Under the pieces are notes generated by a model. The model saw nothing but the letters and a program-made list of their open reading frames with translations. It was not told the DNA's origin and ran no database searches. Of a stretch of DNA of 64,000 nt, positions 1 through 9,275 are shown one piece after another. The stretch comes from Geosmithia putterillii (lineage: Eukaryota > Ascomycota > Sordariomycetes > Hypocreales > Bionectriaceae): the NCBI GenBank assembly GCA_900188575.1, contig FYEU01000305.1, positions 1 through 64,000 of the forward strand, in the 5' to 3' direction. Numbering within the stretch: the stretch's first letter is position 1; every line of letters begins with the position of its first letter. Made by a program: the position numbers and the translations under genes.

Positions 1-3000
1 TCGTATTCTTCTTCGTATACTTCGATGTGTAGTTGCTGTTTAGCGTTTCGTGGTGCTGGTTCGAGTAGTGAGATATGAAAAACGGGGTGCATCCTCATGG
101 TTGAGGGTAGTGACAGTCTGTAGTTGGTGTCTGAAATTGTTTCTTCGACTTTGAATGGTCCAATCTTTTTGAAGTCGAGTTTTGCACTTGGTCGTGCGGT
201 GGTGAAGTTTCGTCTGAGCAGGTAGACCATGTCTCCTCTCTTAAAGGTTGGTCCCTTCAACCTTTTGGTGTTGTAGTATCTTGCCATTCTTTTGCGTACA
301 AATGAAAGTTCTTTCCGCATGTGGGAGTGTAGTGACCGTAGTTGGTCTGCGTCGAGCATCGCTTTCTCTGCCAGTGGTCCTGGTAGTGGTGTTCGGTGTG
401 CTTCTGGGTTGAATCCGTAGTTTGCGTACATTGGTGTGATCTGGGTTGATTCGGCGATGGAGCTGTTGTAAGCGAGTTGAGCCGTTGGTAGTTTGGTTAC
501 CCAATCGTTTTGTTCGTAGTTGATGTAGCAACGTAGGTATTGTTCCAGTGTTTGGTTGAGTCTTTCCGTTTGTCCGTCCGTTTGCGGGTGGTAGGCAGTG
601 CTGAGTTTGTGTTTAAGGCCAAGCTGTGCCATGAGAGCTTGCCAAAATTTTGAAGCGAATGTGGTTCCTCTGTCTGAGATGATTTCTTCCGGTAGTCCAT
701 GATTGCTGACGATGATCCGTAGGAATGTGTATGCCAATTCTTCTGCGTTGGATGCTTCCTTGTATGGTATGAAGTACCCATACTTCGTGAGTCTGTCCGT
801 GATAACGAATATGCTGTCGTAGGTGGCATTGGTCATTGGTTCCTTTGATGGTGGTAACTTGGTGATGTGATCGAATGCAATTGATTCCCATGGTCGTGAT
901 GGTACTGGTAGAGGTTTCAGTTCTCCGTAAGGTTTGTGTCGGGCTGCTTTGCTTCGTGCGCATTCTTCGCAGTCGTGGATAACGCTAGTGACGTCCCTTT
1001 TCATCCCAGGGTAGTCGAACGTTCTTCGGATCCTGTCGAGGGTTTTCCGGATTCCTTGGTGTCCTGATGTCGGGTGGTCATGGATGTCCTTGATGACTTC
1101 CGCTCGTAGTTCTGCTGGTAGCCAGATTCGGTTGTTCCAGGTTGGTGGTAGTCCTGGTGTGACATCTGCTGGGTAGTCTTCAGGTTTCCATTGTCGTGTG
1201 ATCTCGATGATTTTGGAAGTGACCGTGGGGTCAGGTTCCACTTTGAACGTGAGGGTGTTCAGGTTTCTTTGTTCCAGGTTTCCTTTTTGATTTGTCTCGA
1301 GGAGTTGTCCTGATGTTTTGACTTCTTCGGTGTCGTAGTCTGGTCGTCTGCTTAGAGCATCTGCTCTTCCATTTTCCGTTCCTTTTCGATGGATGATTTC
1401 GTAGTCGAAGTCGGCAAGATATTCTGCGTATCTGAGTTGTCGCTTGCTGAGTTCTTGTGTTGTGGCGAAGTAGGCGATGTTCTTGTGATCCGTATACACT
1501 TTGACTTTGTGCTTGCTTCCTGTGAGGTAGTGTCGGAATTCCTTGAATGAGTTGACGATAGCGAGAAATTCTTTGTCGTATATTGGATAATTGAGTTCGG
1601 CGCCATGGAGCTTCTTCGAGTAGAAGGCAATAGGTCGTAGCCTTCCTTCGTTGTCTCGTTGTGCGATTTGTGCTCCTAAGGCAAAGTCCGAAGAGTCCGT
1701 TTCCAATTCCACTTGTCGTTCGGGGTCGAATGTAGCTAGTACCGTGTTCGAGGTGATAGCGTTTTTTAATTTGTCGAATGCTTGTTGGCAATTGTTTGTC
1801 CATTCAAATTCTTTCGTTCCTTTTGTGACGTCGGTGAGTGGTGTTGCGATTTTTCCAAAGTCTCGGATAAATCGTCGGTAGTAATTGGCGAATCCAGTGA
1901 AGGATTGGACGTCTTTGACGTTCTTGGGTATCGGCCAGTCGCGTACTGCTTCGATCTTTTTGGGATCCATTCTGATTTCGTTGGGGGTGATGATGTGTCC
2001 GAGAAATTCAACTTCCTGGACATGGAAATGGCATTTTTCGGGTTCAACGAGGAGTTTTGCATCTTGTAGCGTTTGAAGTACCTTGTGGACGTGTTCCTTA
2101 TGTTCTTCAAGGTTCTCCGAGAAGATTAGGATGTCGTCCAGGTAGGCTACAACAAAGATGTCTAGGTACTCTCGTAGTACGCTGTTGATCATTCTTTGAA
2201 ATGTAGCGGGAGCATTGGTAAGTCCGAAAGGCATTACCAAGTACTCAAATAGTCCAAACTTGGTGCGGAAGGCGGTTTTCCATTCGTCTCCTTTCTTGAT
2301 TCGGATGAGATTGTAGGCTCCCTTGAGGTCAAGAGCCGTGAAGAACTTCTTGCCATGGAGTCTGTCTCTGAGTTCCGTGATGAGTGGGAGCGGCGTTCGG
2401 TCTTTGATTGTGACTTCGTTGAGTTGTCGATAGTCCACAACAAGCCGGAGTTTCCCATTCTTTTTTGGAACAAACATAACAGGGTATCCTGCTTCCGATT
2501 TGGATGTCCGAATGTAGCCTTTGCGCAGCATGTCGTTGACGTATTCGCGCAGTGTTTCAAGTTGCTTTTCGTTGAGGTTGTAGAGTTTGTGGAACCTGGT
2601 CGTGGTTCCTTCCTTCAGACAGATTTCGTGGTCCCATTTGCTGTGTAGTGGTAATCCGGTTTCGAGTTCTTCCTTGAACAGTTGTTGGTATTTCCGGTAT
2701 TCCCTTGGGATGTTTGCCATACGGTCTTGCGTTGGCTTGGGCTGTTCTCCTTGTTGTTCTTCCAGTTGTTGGTTGATGGAGTAAAGATGTCGTGTGAGGA
2801 GTGAGATCGTTCGCTTGATCCTTTTGTCGTGTTTCATGCTTTGTTTGTGTCGTATTCCAGGTTGGTAATCCGTCGAGGTTTTTACCTTTGCTGTTGCCGT
2901 TGCCTTCGGCGTCGTGGCGTGAACGTCTCGCTTGTGGTCCTTCCGTGGATCCTCTCCATTGGCTGAGTCGTTTTGAAGCTTCTCTTCTGATCTTTCATGT

Positions 3001-3455
3001 CGTTGGAGCGCTGCGATGTCCTTTTTCCATCGTAGCTGGCCTGTGCGCCAATCGATCATGGGGTTACTTTCCACTAACCATGTGTGACCGAGAATCAGAT
3101 CGTGTCCATGCAGGTCCATCACGTCGAAGACAACTGTTTCCTGATGTCCTTGGATCGTCATGTGGAGATGATCGGTCTCCTTGTCGATCTTCCCATCGTT
3201 GTAGTTGAAGGTTTCTCCTTCGACGTTGAAAAGCCTGTATGCCTCTTTCTTTTGATTCCATGGTAGCCGGTGTTGGTTAAGTACCGTGGGGGAGATGTAG
3301 TTTCCCATCGCACCACTATCCAATAGTGCTTGCATGCGATGTCCCTGGATCGTTACTTCCAGGACTGTCCTCAGGCCCGTATCTGTCGTGACGGCGCCTA
3401 GGGTCCTTGGGGTGCCCTCGTCATGCTGTGGCCCTATCACAGATGACGGTTGTCG
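1..3455 (-). CDS. pol: Retrotransposon Pol polyprotein (PR-RT-RH-IN), partial
   Basis: Expressed as a Gag-Pol fusion by -1 frameshift and open to the window edge (over 1,150 codons). Landmarks all in one frame: retropepsin LLDSGAMGN at about 3326-3300; reverse transcriptase YLDDILIFS at 2144-2118; RNase H YTDHKN near 1495-1480; integrase core with SDRGTTF at 677-657 and YHPQTDGQTER near 590-558; and the integrase C-terminal GPF motif at 161-153. This is the Ty3/gypsy order. No in-frame stop was seen at the places I translated. The C-terminus, including any chromodomain, lies outside the window. Confidence 0.92.
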
Positions 3456-3461
3456 TTTCCC
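3420..3461 (-). promoter_or_regulatory. -1 ribosomal frameshift signal between gag and pol
   Basis: The minus strand reads G GGA AAC in gag phase at 3461-3455, a canonical X XXY YYZ slippery heptamer. After a 7-base spacer, 3447-3420 can fold as GTCAT-c-TGTG / loop ATAGGGC / CACA-gc-ATGAC. The gag stop at 3439-3437 lies inside this stem. Slippage by -1 puts ribosomes into the pol frame, which is open from there through the protease. Heptamer, spacer and hairpin together fit the standard -1 PRF layout. Confidence 0.75.
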
Positions 3462-5929
3462 TGGTTGGTCGCGGCGTTTTCTTGTTGTTCGTCGAGGTGG
3501 TTTTCTGCTTGTGTCTCGATTTTGTGGTCGTCGATCGGTGGTGTGATATGTTTCCGAATTTCGTTATACCAGTCTGCGTCCTTCTGATTTCCGGTGCGTG
3601 TTTGGAAGTTGAAACCACTTCGCGCCATCCTTGTGATCCTCCCATAGATCAGGTCTTTTTCGTCGCGATGGTAGTTGCATCCTTCGCAGTTGATGGCGTG
3701 GTCTTTTTCACATTTGTCGAGGCTGAGCGCGTTGAGTTGTCTTTGGACGTAGTTTCTCTGATATTCGCGGATGTGGTGTTGGCAGTTTGTGCACGCAGTG
3801 TCGGTAGTTCCGCAATGTCTCTGGAAACCGTTGTGTTGCAAGGGGCAGGTGTCGCGTCCGTATTGCCCTTTGATGGTGTCCCATTCCTCTTTTTGTCCGG
3901 GGGACAGGTACCTTCGTTGCGCTCGGTAGAGTTTTTCCCTGATGCTGTTGATGAAGTGTTCCGCCCTGATTCCTGCTGCTTCGACGCAGTGTAGACAGAG
4001 TTCGTTGGCTTGCTGGATGAATCGTCCGTTGCTTAGTCCAGGCGGGGGCCTGACTACTCCTATGAGTGGTTGTGTTGTTTGGGCGGTGGCGAGCTGGGGG
4101 TTGATCTTCAAGCATTTCTCTTTCCCGTACATGTGGAGCAACCATTCCCAGTTCATGGCCCTGGTGCCTTGGAGCGTGTGGGGGTCGGTCTCCCAAAAGA
4201 TTCGGCTGACTTGGTGTCGGATATCGTGGGGTGACTTTTTGTCGTTGATGATGCAGTGGTGGCACAACTCGTTGGTTCGTTGGAGGATTCGGTTGTTTTT
4301 GGTCGAGCTTGGGGGTACCAATTCCTCTTGTCCTTCCTTCTTTCTCTCGAGGTTGTCCTTAGTTTCTTCCATTTTGTTCAGTAGTTCGCAGGCTGCTTCC
4401 TCGAACTGCTCGGCTTCGCTTGTCCCCATTGAGTCAGATATGGAGGCGGGATTCGACTCGTCGAACGCCCAATCTACCAGATCAGTAAACCTCTGGGGTC
4501 CGCGTGGTGTGATTTGTGTGCCGATGTGATCTTCCTCATCCATTGTTCCTTGGGATGTGATCACTTCCATTTCTTCCTGCTCGCTAATGGGTTCTTTCCT
4601 TAGAACTGCGAGGGTTTGTTTTGGGGTCTTGGTACGGGGCTTCCTTGGGTACCATCCCGTATTCTCTTTGTCTGACTGGTGGATCCGGCAATTGTCGTGA
4701 TAACAGGCGGTCCATGACAAGGCGGCATGTTGCTTTTCCTCCTCTTTCGTGGGTGGCATGTCATATCCACTCCTTGCTTCGTTAGTGAGGGTGTGGAGTT
4801 CTTTCTTACCTTCGGGCACTGGCTTCCAGTCCCGCTTGCGCTGTCGGCATTCTCGCGCGTAGTGTCCTTTCTTTCCACAGTTGTGGCAGCTTTCCTTGGA
4901 CTTGTCCTTTTTCATCGCATCCAGTTCCATGGGCCCGGGGTGCTGGCCGAATGCGGTGCTTTGGTGTCGTCTGGTCCGTCCCTGATTTGCGCCGTAGGGT
5001 CGGAAATTGTTGTTTCTTCCGCTTGGTCGCGCGAAGGTGCGGTTGCCTTGGTTCTTCTCGCGACGTCGGCTGTATTGTCTGTCGTCGATTTTGGTAGCCA
5101 TTGCCATGTAGGTAGCCAGGTCGTAGGGTCTGTCCATCTTGTATATCTCGTCTTTGACTTCCTCCTTCATGCCGTCGTAGAAGGCGGACATGAGGTGGTC
5201 GGCTTCCCAAGGTAACTTGGAAGTGACTTGCAAGAATTTGGTGGCGTACTCGGTCATGGGTCCTGTCTGTCGAAGTCTCTTGAGTTGGTTCTCGGCTTCT
5301 CTTTCTTCGTCTGGGGCTCCGAAGACCTGGGACAGGCAGTTTTCGAAGTGGTCGTAGTCGCTCATGATCTCCTTGACGTCCCCAGGGGCAGAGTCGCCCA
5401 TGTTGACGAACTTCCTGAGCGTGGGTTCGAACCATTCGAGTGCGGTTCCTCCCAGTCTCCCGGTGGCGTACATGACCTTGCTATCCTCGGTGATGAACTG
5501 TCGTGGGAAGTACCTGAAATAGGCCCGTAGCTGGGTGAAGAAGGTTTGAAGTTTCTTGGGGTTTCCTTCGAACCTCTCAGGGGGTGTAGGTTTGACGATT
5601 TCCCCAATGTCTTTTCCGGTGGAGCTGGCTGTAGCGGCAGCCTTCATCTCCTTCAGGCGTTTCTCGTAGGTTTTGGCGTTTTCTTCCTGAAGAGTGGTGA
5701 CGTTGATGAGTTCTCTACTGAGTTGCCTGACTTGCTCCGTGAGGAAGTCGACTCTCTGTCGAGCTTGCTCGTCGACGCCCTTCTCGTCGTCGTCGTCGTC
5801 ATCGTCGTCGATGTCCATCCTCTGGGGTGGCTGAGTTGCTGGGGTAGGACTAGCTTGAGCAGCTGGTTGTTTTCCCCTTGAGGCGGAGGACGATGGGGTC
5901 GTCGGGTTGGCTTTGTTGTCAGGAGCCAT
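3437..5929 (-). CDS. gag: Retrotransposon Gag (nucleocapsid), 830 aa
   Basis: Structural protein of the Ty3/gypsy element. The N-terminus is Ser/Pro/Gln-rich, then an Asp run near residues 39-48 and a heptad-like stretch. A retrotransposon gag domain (Trp/Phe-rich, about 110-240) follows. One CCHC zinc knuckle, CHNCGKKGHYAREC, sits near residues 346-359. Beyond the knuckle there is an unusually long tail of about 470 residues with several more Cys/His clusters (near 551, 641, 690-716 and 745). NELCxHC occurs twice. Typical fungal gags end soon after the knuckle. The frame ends in consecutive TGA TAG stops, and pol follows in the -1 frame. The start is the first ATG, 57 bases inside the LTR edge. 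Confidence 0.93.
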   Translation of the reverse strand: MAPDNKANPTTPSSSASRGKQPAAQASPTPATQPPQRMDIDDDDDDDDEKGVDEQARQRVDFLTEQVRQLSRELINVTTLQEENAKTYEKRLKEMKAAATASSTGKDIGEIVKPTPPERFEGNPKKLQTFFTQLRAYFRYFPRQFITEDSKVMYATGRLGGTALEWFEPTLRKFVNMGDSAPGDVKEIMSDYDHFENCLSQVFGAPDEEREAENQLKRLRQTGPMTEYATKFLQVTSKLPWEADHLMSAFYDGMKEEVKDEIYKMDRPYDLATYMAMATKIDDRQYSRRREKNQGNRTFARPSGRNNNFRPYGANQGRTRRHQSTAFGQHPGPMELDAMKKDKSKESCHNCGKKGHYARECRQRKRDWKPVPEGKKELHTLTNEARSGYDMPPTKEEEKQHAALSWTACYHDNCRIHQSDKENTGWYPRKPRTKTPKQTLAVLRKEPISEQEEMEVITSQGTMDEEDHIGTQITPRGPQRFTDLVDWAFDESNPASISDSMGTSEAEQFEEAACELLNKMEETKDNLERKKEGQEELVPPSSTKNNRILQRTNELCHHCIINDKKSPHDIRHQVSRIFWETDPHTLQGTRAMNWEWLLHMYGKEKCLKINPQLATAQTTQPLIGVVRPPPGLSNGRFIQQANELCLHCVEAAGIRAEHFINSIREKLYRAQRRYLSPGQKEEWDTIKGQYGRDTCPLQHNGFQRHCGTTDTACTNCQHHIREYQRNYVQRQLNALSLDKCEKDHAINCEGCNYHRDEKDLIYGRITRMARSGFNFQTRTGNQKDADWYNEIRKHITPPIDDHKIETQAENHLDEQQENAATNQGNDNRHL

Positions 5930-5976
5930 AGTGTCGAATATTGCTCAGCGTGTGACACGGTAACGGTCTGAACAAG

Positions 5977-5986
5977 AGCTATCAAT
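5977..5986 (-). other. Putative self-priming primer binding site
   Basis: In element sense the ten bases at the inner end of the LTR are ATTGATAGCT. They are exactly complementary to AGCTATCAAT, which lies in element sense at 6150-6141, some 40 bases below the TATA box, so at the likely 5' end of the RNA. In the Tf1/sushi group the RNA 5' end folds back to prime on such a site instead of a tRNA. I did not recognise a tRNA 3'-end complement here. Confidence 0.5.
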
Positions 5987-6392
5987 GTGTGACGGTTGGG
6001 TCAACTCTGTGCTACAGGGTAGTCAGAGATGATGTCGTTTTATGTTGGCGAGGCCGTCAGGGTGTCGGTTGAGCAATGTGCAGTCACAGTCGCAGGTGCT
6101 TGATATTGGGAACTGGTTCAATAGAAGCGTTGACTATGTTATTGATAGCTGGGGTAAAGACTGTCTAGACTATGGAAGTTGAGCTGGTTATATACTTGAT
6201 TGGTGTTGGGAGGATCGTGGTGATCCTTCGCAGGGAGCGTGGTGAGCCATGCAGGGGAGCGTGGTGAGCCACGCAGGGGATCACCGTGATCCCTTGTCCT
6301 GGGCTGTGCAAGTGAGGGTTTGGTGATGAGTAATGGTGTAGTGGTAGAAAAAGTGGGGGGTGCACGTGAAGGTCGCATAACCGGTCGTAACA
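5986..6392 (-). repeat. 5' LTR of the retrotransposon (boundaries inferred)
   Basis: On the plus strand the segment starts TGTGTGACGG and ends GGTCGTAACA, giving TG...CA termini; in element sense it begins TGTTACGACC. It lies directly upstream of gag. It contains a TATA box on the minus strand and, at 6217-6294, near-identical 21-22 bp direct repeats at 6230 and 6251 flanked by partly inverted GATC-rich arms. The outer boundary at 6392 was chosen from the terminal dinucleotides alone, because the second LTR is outside the window and no target-site duplication can be tested. Confidence 0.6.
6188..6194 (-). promoter_or_regulatory. TATA box in the LTR U3 region
   Basis: The minus strand reads TATATAA here, about 38-44 bases upstream of 6150, the position where the retroelement RNA would begin if the self-priming model holds. 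Spacing and position fit the element's own pol II promoter. Confidence 0.5.
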
Positions 6393-6498
6393 AATGGGTG
6401 GAAACTACCTGAACCCATGTAGATGCTTTGCGAGAACAAGGAAGAGGGCCAAAGACCAATCCTTCATCATCAATTACGAGAATCTTGATCCACAGCCA

Positions 6499-6545
6499 AA
6501 GAGCGAGCGAAGCGAGGAGAGTCCCCGGCAGGGCCGCCGGAGGCA
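6499..6545 (+). repeat. Dispersed 47-bp bipartite GC-rich repeat, copy 1
   Basis: An 18-base purine/CG block (6499-6516) and a 23-base block (6523-6545) are separated by six variable bases. Both blocks recur exactly at 34042-34088 in the same orientation. The second block can fold: CCGGC pairs with GCCGG around a short loop, with flanking CC/GG. It lies about 105 bp outside the inferred LTR edge and belongs to no gene I can see. Confidence 0.8.
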
Positions 6546-8279
6546 TAGTCCCAAGTAGAGAAATGTTACCCAACACGAAGTAATTCAGGTAAGACACGGG
6601 TGTATGAGTCGTATTACATGACAAAGGCCGCACGTGGCCGGTGGAACGTGCCCTTGGGTTTTCTGGTGCCTGCGTGCATGTTTCATGTGGGCTTCGTGGG
6701 TACGCGAGATGCACGTTTGCAGGATACATGTATGGAAGGACGGCACGCAGAAGCACAGCAGTCGGGTATATGCGTGAAGAATGAGGCGAATGGTGAATCT
6801 GGATGGATGCCGTGATATCGTGAAACTGAGGAAAGATGCAGAATGGCAGGTTGCAGATCATGTGTGCAGATGATTGCTTGCTTGTTTGTTTTCTTAACGA
6901 GGCTGCAAGAGCTGCTATCAGTCAGCGTGAATTCGCCGTGATATCCTCTATATAAGGGGCATTTGCTCCCCCTTTCACGCTGTATTTGGCACTGGCAGGC
7001 CTCAGCGGCTTGAGGCCACAAGGCACCCGACACACAGGCAGCAGCAGTATATAAATCACGCCATCTCCAACTTGCTCCTCTTCTCCTTCCTTTCCTCATC
7101 ATCATCATCATCGTCATTATCTACTCCATCATTCAATATGCCACAGCCCCCCTTGACCGTTGGCCATCTTCAAACGTCAACAATGTCCTGCCATGCAGCA
7201 TACCTGTATTCACGGACAAAACCGGCCATGATACATCCCCCGTTCGACGACATTGATTCCATCATAGACAACAAGTCAGCAACGTCAACGCTGCCTGGAA
7301 GGTGATGATGTTGCGCCCCATCTTACACCCTCGAGATGGAGCTCGACGGAACTTGTCCGACCGTCTACCGACCGGCTACCAACCAGCTACCGGTCTGCTC
7401 ATCAGCGCAGACACTTGATACCCATCACGCTTTGTCTCCCAGCCCTGAAAGGCGACCTGCTTGAACCTCCCGTGGCCGCCCCTTCTTTTGAAAGGAGGAT
7501 CGAAAAAGAACATTCGACTACAGCCTGTCTGTGTGCAGCCCGGGCGTGTCCCGGATCCCCCTGGTCAAGTTTCCGCCTCCAGGAGTAGTCGACGGCGTCA
7601 CATCGAGATCCTCCCCATTCCAACGCAATGCAACACGTCCCACGAGTTCAAGTCAAAGTACTGGTCAGAATACTCTTCCATGGAAGTGGGACTGGGTTTG
7701 TTCCTCTCATTCTTTATCGGGGGGAACACGGATCACTTGCCTCCTGAAACCCCATCTAGCCCTTGTCAACACTCGCGTTGGATCAATCCCCCCCGAACCG
7801 CCCTGGCTCTCTATGCTCCATTAGCCGTCGCCATCTTGTTCTTCATCGCGGGTCGCAGCGACGCGTTTTAGTCTCTTTCAACCGGCTACATGCACACTAC
7901 TCTACTACCAACCGCTGGCATGGACCTTGTATATCAGCGAGCGGGGGAAAATGCCTGACTTGAAGACGAGGCACTGGAACTTCAAAGAATTGGCAGCAAC
8001 GGGACAATGCCAACCCGGCGCAAGAAGATGAACCAGCACCGTCTTCGGCGGGGGGGTTCACGGGGGCCGTCGCCCTTCTCTGCCATGGGCAACCTGTCTC
8101 CTAGAGAGTGTGTCTTTCTGATGGTCTCCCTGGCATCCAGAGTGCTTCTGCGGCGTGTTGTCACGCACGACATCAAGCCCGATGTATGCCACATCTGGCC
8201 ATTCAGTCCCATTTCAAAATCAACGACAACGCTACCACCAGAGCCATACAAAAAACAGAAAGACTAGAAACGGACGGAC
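6546..8279. other. Intergenic, no gene recognised
   Basis: Short open frames on both strands overlap each other and look like chance. Pyrimidine-rich and ATC-repeat stretches occur near 7070-7130, following TATATAA at 7049. That resembles a fungal promoter and start region, but no convincing coding frame follows it. Confidence 0.5.
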
Positions 8280-9275
8280 GAGCACAAGCTTGATCAGCAC
8301 GACCGGAACCAGAACGAAACCAGTGGAGCTGCCGTCGTCCAGTGCGCTGCTGGGGATAATGTTGACGCCACTGTCGAATACACTGCAAACGGGCCGCTTG
8401 TACGCCATCCCCCCACATCCTCCGCCGGACCCTCGAGGAAGGGGCTGGATACTGACAGGAGTGACTAGTAGTACCGCGATAGACTCACCGGACAGCAGCC
8501 CAAACCATCGTTGCATCCGATTAGCCCAAAACCGCAGCGACCGAGGCCATAGCCGCCGCCGCCCTCGGTATCTGACGACTCCAACAACGCGGGCCTCACT
8601 GTCGTTCGTGGTCGCGGACCCACTGGGTCTGGGTGGCCATTCTTGAGTCTCCAACCCCCCAGCGCAGGCACAACCGTCCACGAAGCGACCAAAACAGCCA
8701 GTGGGCATCACCATGAGCCCCACGAAGAACAAGGACCCGTGGACCCTAGAGAATGGGAGATCATCACCAGAGAGCACAGTCAAGCTGCGGCTGATGGCTA
8801 CGAATGCGAAACCATGATACCTCTATGCAAGAGACAGGGTGTCCAAGGCGACATTATCGAAATGGAGAGAGACGTGGCTATGGCAATGCCGAGCTCCTTC
8901 AACATGACTCCATAGGCTCGCCGGGGCGGTATCGCGTCTCAGCGCGCAGAGAGAAGATCCAGAGCGGCTGATGCCACCCTGGCATCACCGATCACACGCA
9001 ATGTACCCTTCCGTACGTTGTCTTCTTGCCAACGGAGCGGTTGCTCGCGATATGGCCGACAGCAAAGGCGGCCGCTTGGTCCAGTCCCTGGTCGTCCGGT
9101 TCTGTGCTTGTGTCTCCCGGTCGCGAGGTAAGCACTCATCATCTCCCCCACCGTGTCAAGCTGCGACTGTAGTTCCAACTAACCCGTTTCTGCAGACGTC
9201 ACACTACTTCTCTGGACGATGAGTCCCCAGAGAAATCCCCGACTGGTTCAACGCAAGCGGACCCCGGGCTGTGAC
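8280..9275 (+). pseudogene. Possible decayed gene with one intron
   Basis: One plus-strand frame reads as ordinary protein composition for long stretches (for example 8553-8912) but is broken by TAG at 8466, 8469, 8550 and 8913. A textbook fungal intron lies at 9128-9195: GTAAGC donor, CTAAC branch, CTGCAG acceptor. Splicing it keeps the frame, which then stops about 80 bases later. The stops could derive from CAG by CpA-to-TpA change, as in RIP, but I cannot show that. No family is recognised. It may instead be non-coding with a chance intron-like motif. Confidence 0.25.

Larger units (their letters stand above)
1..6392 (-). mobile_element. Ty3/gypsy LTR retrotransposon (5' part; 3' end outside window)
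   Basis: Reading from high to low coordinates, the element shows LTR, gag, then pol in the order protease, reverse transcriptase, RNase H, integrase, which is Ty3/gypsy (Metaviridae) order. The window edge cuts pol inside the integrase C-terminal region, so the 3' LTR and any chromodomain are not visible. Both frames read without premature stops, so I see no sign of RIP damage and the copy may be young. The inverted repeat between the PBS position and the LTR points to the self-priming Tf1/sushi (MAGGY-like) lineage; that placement is inferred. Confidence 0.93.
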
